A stretch of 64,000 bases of DNA, from the NCBI GenBank assembly GCA_965208945.1, contig OZ242366.1, positions 2,418,001-2,482,000 of the forward strand, in the 5' to 3' direction. The notes beneath the pieces were generated by a model. That model did no database searches and was not told the DNA's origin. It saw only the letters and a program-made list of their open reading frames with translations. Made by a program: the position numbers and the translations under genes. Source of the DNA: JAPPLB01 sp965208945 (GTDB taxonomy: Bacteria > Acidobacteriota > Terriglobia > Bryobacterales > UBA6623). Within the stretch, counting starts at the first letter, position 1; each line of letters opens with the position of its first letter. Positions 39,664-47,704 of the stretch are shown in pieces.

Positions 39664-40162
39664 CGAGTCTCACGCCACCTCGTCCGCACACGATCCTTAC
39701 GAGGATGGTCCGATCAGCAATACCGAGCGCTTGTCGCGATTCATCTTCGATAAGGGCGCATTCACAGCCTCGACCGGACAAATCAACTTCAGGCAGTTTC
39801 TTCCTCCGAGATCCGGGAGTCATACGGAGGAAGTTTCCGTCATGAGAACAGAAACACTAGCCGAGGACATGGTGTGGACCCTCGGACAGGAAACTGTCGC
39901 TGAGGCTACCGGGCGTCTTGTTCGGGCTCGGGGCGATTTCATGGCTCCGGCTGCGAAGGCCAGTCGAGTTGGATCTTGGCAACTCGATGTTCAGCCGTCC
40001 GTGCCGCCGCCTAGGCATGCCCTCGTCGTGGGTTGGCCTCCAGTGAGTGAGCGTGAAGCGCGAAAGAGTCTCGCACAGCAGCTACGGCAGGGCGTTCGGC
40101 TCGTCGTCCGAAAGCGTTCAACCGCCCGGTCTCAATCGCGTACGGCGGGTAACGATCGGTAG
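39599..40162 (+). CDS. Conserved hypothetical protein of the RFIF...PPRHA.GWP type (third gene of module)
   Basis: 187 aa from the ATG at 39599. It carries RFIFDKGAFTASTGQINFRQ, FLPP, MRTETLAEDMVWTLG, GRLVRARGDF and PPRHALVVGWP in this order. The same order of motifs is one I recall from a widespread uncharacterised family (RFIFSKSHFS ... PPRHANIIGWP), often near TIGR04255-like genes. No known catalytic motif. The C-terminus past about residue 170 may be altered by the adjoining repeat-C-like sequence. Function unknown. Confidence 0.7.
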   Translation: MDFLRRFVTFWRGFIRQHDSINESHATSSAHDPYEDGPISNTERLSRFIFDKGAFTASTGQINFRQFLPPRSGSHTEEVSVMRTETLAEDMVWTLGQETVAEATGRLVRARGDFMAPAAKASRVGSWQLDVQPSVPPPRHALVVGWPPVSEREARKSLAQQLRQGVRLVVRKRSTARSQSRTAGNDR

Positions 40163-40350
40163 TGCAAAACTTGAGCATTCGCCCAAGCTTCATAACACCC
40201 TTCGACGAAGGCGTCGAAGCCGTGTTCATCGAGCAGTTCGCTAAGACTGTGGCAGAAGGCTTGTGAGGCGGTCTTGGGCATGTCCACTGTCCTTACCCTC
40301 GTCGCCCATGGCTAAAAAATTGTTGCAGGAAAGTACTTTTCTCGGGGATG

Positions 40351-41247
40351 TCAGGGTTTATCGCTAGCTCCCATGAAGAATTCAGTGCTTCTGTAAATAG
40401 GCGGGCGGTAGTCGGGATCGTGCAAGACGTACAGGTTGAAGGCGGAGGAACCCGGAACAATCTTCCCATCGCAGTTCAATTCGTAGCTGTCTCCGCCCGA
40501 CCCGAACGCCGCCGTGCTGCCACGGACCTCGCCCAGCTTGCGGAAACCCAGCTCCGGGTGCGGCACGAGGGAGAAGGTAAACTGCCCCTTCGGCGCCCAG
40601 TAGAGCTTGACGAAAGCCCCACTGATCGCTGTATCCACGGATGCCGTGGCTTCGGCGAGCGTACCGTTGACGACGAGCCGCGGCGCACGAAGCCTTAATT
40701 CGGCGTCGTGAACCGTGAAGTCACGAGCAGGCCCGGGAACGGTCTCCATGCGATGATTCCTGCCGAAGAGAACATACTCGACAAGCTTCTGGCCTGTCTC
40801 CGGATGGACAAAAAGGTCAAACGCCAGCGTGTCGCCGCTCCGAACCGACTGCGGCGGGGGGTATCGCGGAGGTGCGAGTTTCTTCCAGGTCGCCGGATTT
40901 TCGAGAGGCAGCTGCTCAGGGTCGACCGAAAGCGGCAGGATGCTGACCCGAAGAGTCGAACCGTCTTGAAGCGGTTCGACTGAAATGTCGTAACCGAAGT
41001 AGGTTTTGTGCGACCGGTCTTGCATGTAACGGTGAATGGTGTGGTCCGAAACCATCACGCCCCCACCTCCCAAACGCCGCGCCTGCGTGAGATCGCCGGT
41101 GGGTTCCAAACGGGCCTCGAACTGAACATGAATCTTTGCCTTGGTAGTGGCTGTGGCCTTCATGATCGTGAGCGGCCTCGCCTTCGCCAAAGTGCACACG
41201 AGACAGCACAGCGCAAGCCATTGACTAATTCTCTTGAGATTCACCAT
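40351..41247 (-). CDS. Exported hypothetical protein of an ECF sigma operon
   Basis: A 298-aa protein from the ATG at 41247 (GAGGTG upstream). It has a signal peptide (ISQWLALCCLVCTLAKA). The mature protein is beta-rich with no cysteine cluster: FEARLEPTGDLTQARRLGGG, DISVEPLQDGSTLRVSILPL, and repeated YxxPP/RYPPPQSV. It has no recognised domain. It overlaps the 3' end of the membrane protein gene by 23 bases, so it is the last gene of a sigma / membrane partner / effector operon. Confidence 0.72.
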   Translation of the reverse strand: MVNLKRISQWLALCCLVCTLAKARPLTIMKATATTKAKIHVQFEARLEPTGDLTQARRLGGGGVMVSDHTIHRYMQDRSHKTYFGYDISVEPLQDGSTLRVSILPLSVDPEQLPLENPATWKKLAPPRYPPPQSVRSGDTLAFDLFVHPETGQKLVEYVLFGRNHRMETVPGPARDFTVHDAELRLRAPRLVVNGTLAEATASVDTAISGAFVKLYWAPKGQFTFSLVPHPELGFRKLGEVRGSTAAFGSGGDSYELNCDGKIVPGSSAFNLYVLHDPDYRPPIYRSTEFFMGASDKP

Positions 41248-41566
41248 ATTCACCTCTGATGATTCTGGGTTTGACATCACTCACGAGTTGAAAATTCGAG
41301 AAAGCGGGCCCCGAATCCATGAAAGCGGGTACTGCGTCCATGCCGGTGCCGTCCGCGGGGCGAAAACTCAACATCCCCCACACCAGCAGCGCCGCGAGGA
41401 CAAGGCCTGCAACCGGAACCGGAATCTGAATCCGTCCCCGCAGCATCCATACCCACCAGCGTGTTTCCTCAGCAGCGTGCAGTCGCGCCTCGAGCGAGGC
41501 GGGTGTGCGCGGGACCCTCCACTGTGCAAGAAGCTTGTTCAGATCGTCGTTATTCAGTGGTTGCAT
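41225..41566 (-). CDS. Small membrane protein, possible anti-sigma factor
   Basis: A 113-aa single-pass protein: a cytosolic helical N-terminus (LNKLLAQWRVPRTPASLEAR, WWVWMLRGRI), one membrane segment (VPVAGLVLAALLVWGMLSF), and a short exported tail. It lacks the Cys/His zinc-binding anti-sigma domain but has the topology and position (11 bases after the sigma gene) of an anti-sigma factor. The role is inferred from context only. Confidence 0.7.
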   Translation of the reverse strand: MQPLNNDDLNKLLAQWRVPRTPASLEARLHAAEETRWWVWMLRGRIQIPVPVAGLVLAALLVWGMLSFRPADGTGMDAVPAFMDSGPAFSNFQLVSDVKPRIIRGEYGESQEN

Positions 41567-41577
41567 GATTTGTTGAC

Positions 41578-42066
41578 TCAGGCTGGCGCCAGCGGCGCAA
41601 GCGCTCGTCTAAGGTTTTCACGGGCGCGATGAAGGCGCGCCTTGACAGTGCCGACTTCCGCTTCGACCGTTCTGGCAATCTCCTTGAGCGAAAGGCCCTC
41701 GTACTCGGCCAGCACAAGAACCTCGCGCTGCAATGGCGGCAGAGCATTGACAGCCTGTGCGACCAGTGCAGCCGTCTCTTGTCCAGCAGGATTGATAGGC
41801 TCGACGGCTGGCTCTTCATCCCCGATGGCATTCCATCGGCTCTCCACTCGCCAGCGCTTGAGAATCAGATTGCGAGCTACGCCGAGTAGGAAGCAGCGCA
41901 GCGTGCCGCGCTCCGGGTCATATCGCGCTGCATTGCGAAGCAACGTCAGGAAGCAATCCTGGGCGACTTCCTCGGCATCGTGTGCGTTCCCGGTCATGCG
42001 GTAGCTGAAGCCGTAGACGGCGTCTTTGTGTTCCCGGAAAGCGGTGTTGAACTCCGATCGCTTCAC
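41578..42066 (-). CDS. ECF-type RNA polymerase sigma factor
   Basis: A 162-aa sigma-70 family protein. Region 2 has AVYGFSYRMTGNAHDAEEVA and FLTLLRNAARYDPERGTLRCFL, then ARNLILKRWR; region 4 has LPPLQREVLVLAEYEGLSLK and IARTVEAEVGTVKARLHRAR, with a standard recognition helix. No region 1 or 3, as in ECF sigmas. The start is GTG at 42066. It leads a three-gene operon. Many such sigmas activate their own promoter; the region 42067-42180 upstream was not resolved to a clear -35/-10. Confidence 0.92.
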   Translation of the reverse strand: MKRSEFNTAFREHKDAVYGFSYRMTGNAHDAEEVAQDCFLTLLRNAARYDPERGTLRCFLLGVARNLILKRWRVESRWNAIGDEEPAVEPINPAGQETAALVAQAVNALPPLQREVLVLAEYEGLSLKEIARTVEAEVGTVKARLHRARENLRRALAPLAPA

Positions 42067-42421
42067 TCGTTCGACTCTCGTGGAAGACCACTGCTTCTAG
42101 GGAGTATTACCAGGAACGGCCGGAAAGGATACGGTGGTCGTACGGAATTCCCTCTCCACCCGTGGATAGGAATCGTGGAGTGAACGCAGATCCCCTGACG
42201 TCGGTGATTTACCGCATCGTGATCGGTTTGACTATTTCGTACTCGCTGGCGCCGATGGCGACTTCAGCTTCCGCTGCCTTGGGTCTTCCCAGCCAGAGCG
42301 TCGTCGCTACGGTAGCGCGGTCAAGGCTGCCCTGCGTTTCCTCTCATACGCGGCCCTATCGCAATGAGGACCGATGTCCATGTGGTTTGGCCGACAATGA
42401 CTGCGCTAAATGTGCACAGGT

Positions 42422-42550
42422 AATCCTTGACGGCGTCGAAACGGTCGGTTGTGAGACACTCCAGCATTTGCCCGCGCTGCACGGGTCGCGAAGAATGTCC
42501 GGCTTTCGCCCAGCAACGGCATCGGACGTGCACGGCGCACGTCATTGCCG
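42422..42550. repeat. Repeat C, copy 3
   Basis: 'atccttgacggcgtcgaaac' to 'cacggcgcacgtcattgcc', about 130 bp, diverged from copies 1 and 2. It sits just upstream of the BCCT gene. Traces also occur near 40150-40230. Confidence 0.5.
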
Positions 42551-42611
42551 CGACGCTTACCGCCGGGGTAGACGTGGACGGACTGTGCTGTTCCACCGCT
42601 GATAAAACCTT

Positions 42612-44168
42612 ATGACCGGGATCTCGAAGATCGACTACAAGCCAGGTCAGGACAACGTCCGGTTTCTCGGTCTCGACATCCACAAACCGGTCTTCTTCGT
42701 CTCCAGCCTCACCATCATCGCTTTCGTCGCCGGTGTACTGGCGTTCCAGGCCGAGGCGACGGCCGCCTTCGTGACACTGCGTGCGGGACTCATGTCAACC
42801 TTCGGCTGGCTGTTCATGGGCGCGGGCAACCTTTTCGTGCTCTTCTGCCTGTTTCTGATCATGACGCCGCTGGGCCGCGTGCGCCTGGGCGGCGCCGATG
42901 CCCGGCCGGACTACTCCCGATCGACCTGGTTCGCCATGCTGTTCGCAGCCGGGATGGGCATCGGACTGATGTTCTTCGGGGTGTCGGAGCCGGTCGAGCA
43001 TTTTCTGCAACCGCCGCTCGGCTTCGAGGCGGCCGACACGGCGGCGATGGTGAGCCTCGGCATGGCCGGCGCCATCTACAACTGGGGAATCCATGGGTGG
43101 GCCATGTACGCCGTCGTGGCGTTGTCGGTCGCCTTCGCGTCGTACAACCTCGGCCTGCCGATGACGCTGCGGTCGGCGTTCTATCCGCTCTTGGGAGATG
43201 CGGTGTGGGGCCGGTTCGGCCATGTCATTGACATCCTCTCCGTCTTTGCAACGGTCTTTGGGCTGGCCGTGTCGCTTGGGCTGGGCGCCCAACAAGTGAC
43301 CGCGGGGCTGGCCTACCTGTGGGGTACGCCGGCGACCGACGCCATTCAGGTGCTGCTGATTGTCGGCATCACCGGAATAGCGCTGGCCTCGGTTGTCAGC
43401 GGTATGGAGAAAGGCATCAAGCGGCTGAGCCAGGCCAACCTGCTGATCGCCCTGCTGCTGCTGGTGTTCGTGCTGACGGTCGGGCCGACGCTCGATATCG
43501 CCGCCGGCTTTGCGGCCAGCCTCGGCCGGTATGTCGCGGCGATCGGTCCGCTCAGCAACTGGGTGGGCCGGGAGGACCTCCACTTCATGCACGGCTGGAC
43601 CACGTTCTTCTGGGCCTGGTGGATTGCGTGGTCCCCCTTCGTCGGCCTGTTCGTCGCCCGGGTCTCGCGCGGCCGGACGGTGCGCGAGCTGATCGCCTGC
43701 ATGCTGCTCGTCCCGGCGACGATGATTGCGGTCTGGATGAACGCCTTTGGAGGAACCGCGCTGTCGCAGTACCTGGACACCGGCCATCGCGACGTGATCG
43801 CGGCGGTGCAGGCGCAGCAGCCGGAGATTGCCCTCTTCATGCTGCTGGAGACGCTTCCGCTGGCTAACGTCACGTCCTTCATCGGCCTCGTGCTGGTGGT
43901 GGTGTTCTTCGTCACCTCCTCCGACTCCGGATCGCTGGTCATCGACACGATCACCGCCGGCGGTAAGCTGGATGCGCCGGTGGTCCAACGCGTGTTCTGG
44001 TGCGTCTTGGAGGGACTGGTCGCCATTGCGCTGCTGCTCGGCGGCGGCCTCGTGGCGGCTCAGGCGGCAACCCTAGCCGCCGGACTCCCCTTCGTGTTGG
44101 TGTTGGTCGCTTTGTGCTGCAGCATCTGGAAGGGCCTGCGCGAGACCACGCCGGACAGGAACCGTTAA
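42612..44168 (+). CDS. BCCT-family betaine/choline/carnitine-type transporter
   Basis: A 518-aa transporter with 12 hydrophobic helices. Family motifs are clear: MGIGLMFFGVSEPVEHF near residue 118, and the tryptophan-rich WWIAWSPFVGLFVARVSRGR near residues 336-356, which line the quaternary-amine pocket. BCCT proteins import glycine betaine, choline, carnitine or related methylated amines using Na+ or H+ gradients. There is no long osmosensing C-terminal tail. Its position just before the methylamine-type operon suggests supply of methylated amines, although 1.9 kb of repeat-rich DNA separates them. The TAA stop lies in the TTAA at the MITE boundary. Confidence 0.92.
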   Translation: MTGISKIDYKPGQDNVRFLGLDIHKPVFFVSSLTIIAFVAGVLAFQAEATAAFVTLRAGLMSTFGWLFMGAGNLFVLFCLFLIMTPLGRVRLGGADARPDYSRSTWFAMLFAAGMGIGLMFFGVSEPVEHFLQPPLGFEAADTAAMVSLGMAGAIYNWGIHGWAMYAVVALSVAFASYNLGLPMTLRSAFYPLLGDAVWGRFGHVIDILSVFATVFGLAVSLGLGAQQVTAGLAYLWGTPATDAIQVLLIVGITGIALASVVSGMEKGIKRLSQANLLIALLLLVFVLTVGPTLDIAAGFAASLGRYVAAIGPLSNWVGREDLHFMHGWTTFFWAWWIAWSPFVGLFVARVSRGRTVRELIACMLLVPATMIAVWMNAFGGTALSQYLDTGHRDVIAAVQAQQPEIALFMLLETLPLANVTSFIGLVLVVVFFVTSSDSGSLVIDTITAGGKLDAPVVQRVFWCVLEGLVAIALLLGGGLVAAQAATLAAGLPFVLVLVALCCSIWKGLRETTPDRNR

Positions 44169-44303
44169 CCTGCCTTTCTCACCAAGCGGCGAGGCGAAGT
44201 GCGTGAGAGGGCCGTCAGGACGAGGCGCAAGCCGCTTGGCGCGCGCAACACGGCTTTTTTGGTTTTCACGAGTCACGAAACACGAATCACGGCCTTTTTT
44301 CGG
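44169..44303. mobile_element. MITE-A copy 18, left part
   Basis: Begins directly after TTAA (the BCCT stop) with CCTGCCTTTCTCACCAAG and runs into heptad repeats. No right end is found. Confidence 0.75.
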
Positions 44304-44436
44304 CCTTCCCCCAAGCCGCCAGAGAGCCACGGCCGCCCCGACCCCCGGGGTTTTGGGTCACGAAACACGAGACACGAATCACGAATCACGGCTTTTTCGA
44401 CACGAATCACGGCTTTTCCCGTGGCTCGTATGGTGC

Positions 44437-44471
44437 ACGTTGGTACTGAAGCCCTTCAGTCTTGTTTTTTC
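44437..44471 (+). terminator. Terminator-like hairpin with T tract, copy 1
   Basis: CTGAAGCCCTTCAG followed by TCTTGTTTTTTCTG. Short stem with small loop, then U-rich tract. The same block with flanking GTTGGTA recurs at 44707-44742. Confidence 0.45.
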
Positions 44472-44706
44472 TGCCCCGGTCTGCTAGGCAACAGCACAGG
44501 GAGGCGCAGTCCGTGCGAGTCGCGAATCAGGGCTTCCCAGGCCTTCACCAGCCGCAACCCACTGATTCTAAGGTCTTTACGAAACACGAATCACGAGACA
44601 CGAGTCACGGCCGTTATGTTCTTAACGAATCACGAGGCTCGAAACACGACTCACAGCTTTGTGTTTTTCACGAATCACGAGACACGAAACATGGTCTCTT
44701 TGGTAC

Positions 44707-44742
44707 CTGTTGGTACTGAAGCCCTTCAGTCTTTTTTTTCCA
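44707..44742 (+). terminator. Terminator-like hairpin with T tract, copy 2
   Basis: GTTGGTACTGAAGCCCTTCA followed by GTCTTTTTTTTCC; a direct repeat of the block at 44437. A duplicated terminator remnant is likely. Confidence 0.45.
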
Positions 44743-45815
44743 GATAGGTCTGCATAGCATGAGGAGAGCAGAGCTGTTTCTCATGTCTCGTGATGCCTGA
44801 TCCGTGGCACAGCCGAAAGAAATGTTCACCGGCCCGCCGGCGTTTCCTGGTAGAGCCACGCCAAGCCACGGCCAACAGGTTTTCACGAATCACGAAACAC
44901 GAGACACGGCCTTTGTTGTGGCGCGGCATGGGGCGGCTATGGCGCGGCATGGGCGGCGACTGTCCCCCGCACCGGCAACACGGTTTTATGCATTTCACGA
45001 AACACGAGACACGAATCACGGCTTTTATGCTTTTCTTCCCACGATTGCCCGGCATTGCCCACCATTGCCCGGCATTGCCCACTAAAAAAATGTTGCAAGC
45101 CGTGGTGGCCTCGCAATACGGCCGTGGATCTCGCGGCCCTGGACGTGTCCCGCGCGCCGCTCTGCGACAGCCCGGCTGTACGGTTGAGCAAACGAATCAT
45201 GAACCAAGGCCTTTCCTGGCGCGCGGCGCAGGCCGGCGCGAATTCCGAGGTCTTCACGAATCACGAGACACGGCCTTTCCTCGCGCGCTGCGCGAGCCAG
45301 CGCGAAATCCAAGGTTTTCACGAAAAACTAAAAACTAAAAACAAAAAACTAAAAACAGGTTTTGAGGTTTTCACGAAACACGAGTCACGAAACACGAAAC
45401 ACGGCTTTTATGCTTTTCACCAATCACGGCCTTTTTTCTCCGTGGGTGCGCAAGGGACGCGCAACCGGAAACCTCCGCCCGGACGGCCGTTCCCGCCGCC
45501 CGGTCGCTGCTTTCCTGCGCGTTGTGGTGCGGCATGGCGCGGGCATGGGCGGCATATTGCCCCCCGCGCCGGCGCCCTTGCCCCGTCCGCCGTTCTCGCT
45601 CAGCCTCAAGACGCGCGCCGTTCGCTGGGAATCCCGGCAAAGTGTACAAAATCCCGCTTCCGCCAGGAAAATGCGTCAAGCGCAGCGCTCGCTGCGGTTC
45701 CCGTCGCCCTCCGGGCTGCTTCCGAGTCGGCCGCAATGGAGGGAACGAGAGGCGGGCCGCGCCCAACAACTGGCGGGACTCGGCGTGCCTATAAAAAGAT
45801 CAGCCGTTGTGCTAG

Positions 45816-45992
45816 CCTGCATGTCTCACCACGCGGCGAGGCGAAGTGCGTGAGAGGGCCGTCAGGACGAGGCGTGCGCCGCTTGGCGCGCGCAGGCGTA
45901 CTTGAACCGTACGTTGAGCACGGCAAGCAAGCGCAACGAAGTCCTGGCGGTCATACCGCGTGCTTCGACCGTCGGGTGGTGAGACTTGCAGG
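45816..45992. mobile_element. MITE-A copy 19 (177 bp)
   Basis: Complete; left flank CTAG, right flank CTGA. The right arm is slightly mutated (GAGACTTGCAGG). It is followed by a minimal derivative. Confidence 0.9.
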
Positions 45993-45997
45993 CTGAT

Positions 45998-46030
45998 CTG
46001 CATGTCTCACCACGCGGCGAGACATGCAGG
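45998..46030. repeat. Minimal MITE-A derivative: hairpin of the two ends only
   Basis: 33 bp reading CTGCATGTCTCACCACGCGG then CGAGACATGCAGG: left end fused to right end with almost no interior. The arms CTGCATGTCTC/GAGACATGCAG are perfectly complementary. It lies about 65 bp upstream of mgsA and could form a leader hairpin. Confidence 0.75.
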
Positions 46031-46094
46031 CTGGGCTACCCGTCTACTCGCCGGCCCGCGGCCGAGAGCCAACTTGGCGGGAGCCGCGAATCGT

Positions 46095-47003
46095 ATGTGC
46101 GGCATCGCAGGATACTTCGACAAGTCAGGGGACGCGGAAGCCCCGGTCGGAGCCACCGTGTTGAATATGCTGCGGGCGCTCGGCTGCCGCGGCCCGGACT
46201 CCGCGGGCGTTGCTCTCTACCAGGTGCGGTCGGACGGCGATCTCGTTCTCCAGGTCAAGTTGGGAGAGAACGGGCGATCGCGGGAGCGCGCCGAGGAAAT
46301 CGTCGGCAAGGTCTCCGTTCTGTCGCGGGCTCGAAGCGTTTCGACCACCGGCAGCTATCTGCGCCTGACGCTCGAGGAGCCGGCCGACCCGGGCGCCCTG
46401 GGCGCAATGATCGAATCCGTCGGGCCGGACGTGGAGGTCGTCAGCATGGGTCGACGCCTCGAAATCGTCAAGCAGGTGGGCTCGCCGGACCGTCTGGAAG
46501 AGACGTTCCGGATCTCCGCCGTGCGAGGCTCGCACGGCATCGGCCACACGCGCATGTCGACGGAGTCGAAAGTCGATCTCAGCCACTCCCAGCCTTTTTG
46601 GGCGCATGGCTGTCCGGACCTGGCGATCGTGCACAACGGCCACATCACGAACTACCACAAGCTGCGCCGGCGCTACGAGCAGAAGGGGACTCGCTTCTAC
46701 ACGGAGAACGACTCGGAAATCATCGCTGTCTACCTGGCCGACGAGATGCGCCGCCGGAATTCGCTGGAGGAAGCTCTGGCGGCGGCGCTGGTCGACCTGG
46801 ACGGCTCGTTCAGTTGCCTGGTCGGCACGAAAGATGCGATGGGTTACGTGAAAGATCCCTTTGCTCACAAGCCGCTGCTTTTTGCCGAAACCGAACAGTT
46901 CGCCGTCGCCGGAACCGAGGAGGTCGCTTTCCGGGCGGCTTTCGACGATTCGTTGGAGGTTCGCGAGGCGGGAGCACGGGAATTCAGGGTATGGCGGAAC
47001 TGA
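46095..47003 (+). CDS. mgsA: N-methylglutamate synthase subunit A (class II glutamine amidotransferase domain)
   Basis: A 302-aa protein beginning MCGIAGYF, with Cys2 as the amidotransferase nucleophile, followed by ALGCRGPDSAGVALY and the HGIGHTRMSTES motif near residue 155, as in the GltB/GlxB amidotransferase domain. In the N-methylglutamate pathway this subunit works with MgsB and MgsC to make N-methylglutamate from glutamate and methylamine or gamma-glutamylmethylamide. The same family appears as GlxB in sarcosine/betaine clusters; operon composition (with gmaS and all four mgd genes) favours MgsA. It overlaps mgsB by 13 bases. Confidence 0.88.
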   Translation: MCGIAGYFDKSGDAEAPVGATVLNMLRALGCRGPDSAGVALYQVRSDGDLVLQVKLGENGRSRERAEEIVGKVSVLSRARSVSTTGSYLRLTLEEPADPGALGAMIESVGPDVEVVSMGRRLEIVKQVGSPDRLEETFRISAVRGSHGIGHTRMSTESKVDLSHSQPFWAHGCPDLAIVHNGHITNYHKLRRRYEQKGTRFYTENDSEIIAVYLADEMRRRNSLEEALAAALVDLDGSFSCLVGTKDAMGYVKDPFAHKPLLFAETEQFAVAGTEEVAFRAAFDDSLEVREAGAREFRVWRN

Positions 47004-47698
47004 ACTGCGAGGGGCGGACGACGCGTGACATCAACGCGGAGATCCGGCGGCTCGTGGCGGCGGGTGAAGCGGTTACCGTGCGGTCGCCCGGAGCGCGGCA
47101 CAATCTGGCAGTGGCGCTGCTGGAACGAGGCGAGGTCGTCTTTGACGGCAGCGTGGGCTACTACTGCGCGGGGTTGATGGACGGCGCGGCGGTCCGCGTG
47201 CGAGGCAGCGCCGGTTGGGGACTGGCGGAGTCGATGCTCAGCGGCGAGGTCGTTGTCGAAGGCAGTGCGGGGAACAGCGCCGGCGCCGCCATTCGAGGCG
47301 GGACGGTCGTCGTGCTGGGGGATTCGGGCGCGCGCACCGGCGTCTCGATAAAAAACGGGGTCATCCTCGTCACCGGCAGTTGCGGCTACATGAGCGGATT
47401 CATGGGCCAGGGTGGCAAGCTCATCGTTTGCGGCGACGCGGCGGAGGCGCTGGGCGATTCGATGTACGAGACGGTGTGCTTCGTGGGGGGCAGGATCGCG
47501 GATTTGGGTAACGATGCCGTCGTGGTCGAGAGCACGGACGAGGACAAGGAGTTTCTCGACGCCGCCCTGGCGCGCTACGTCCCCTCGTCGTTGCGGGCCG
47601 ACCTGCCTGACGGCGGCGGCTTCCGGAAGGTGGTCGCGGGACGCAAGCTTTGGAACTTCGACAAAGCCGAGTGGCGGACCTGGGAGGAGGCTCTCTAG
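46991..47698 (+). CDS. mgsB: N-methylglutamate synthase subunit B (GXGXG domain)
   Basis: A 235-aa protein consisting of the GXGXG right-handed beta-helix seen at the C-terminus of glutamate synthase: repeated units such as GAAIRGGTVVVLGDSGARTG, NGVILVTGSCGYMSGFMGQG and GKLIVCGDAAEALGDSMYE. The C-terminus binds the partner subunit (KLWNFDKAEWRTWEEAL). It overlaps mgsA and precedes mgsC by six bases, so the three form one complex. Known alternatively as GlxC. Confidence 0.88.
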   Translation: MAELNCEGRTTRDINAEIRRLVAAGEAVTVRSPGARHNLAVALLERGEVVFDGSVGYYCAGLMDGAAVRVRGSAGWGLAESMLSGEVVVEGSAGNSAGAAIRGGTVVVLGDSGARTGVSIKNGVILVTGSCGYMSGFMGQGGKLIVCGDAAEALGDSMYETVCFVGGRIADLGNDAVVVESTDEDKEFLDAALARYVPSSLRADLPDGGGFRKVVAGRKLWNFDKAEWRTWEEAL

Positions 47699-47704
47699 AC
47701 AGCC

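Larger units (their letters stand above)
44250..45430. repeat. Degenerate CACGANN heptad tract (expanded MITE-A interior)
   Basis: About 1.2 kb in which clusters such as cacgaaacacgagacacgaa recur at least ten times, separated by unrelated GC-rich segments. It appears derived from the interior of heptad-type MITE-A copies. No convincing gene: the open frames here encode repeats such as NHETRDTNHE. The following 45430-45811 also shows no gene. Confidence 0.7.

Noticed and set aside
44250..45430. CRISPR-like appearance of the regularly spaced CACGAATCACG repeats
   Set aside because: The units are heptads without unique spacers of uniform length, no cas genes are nearby, and the same repeats form the interior of MITE-A.
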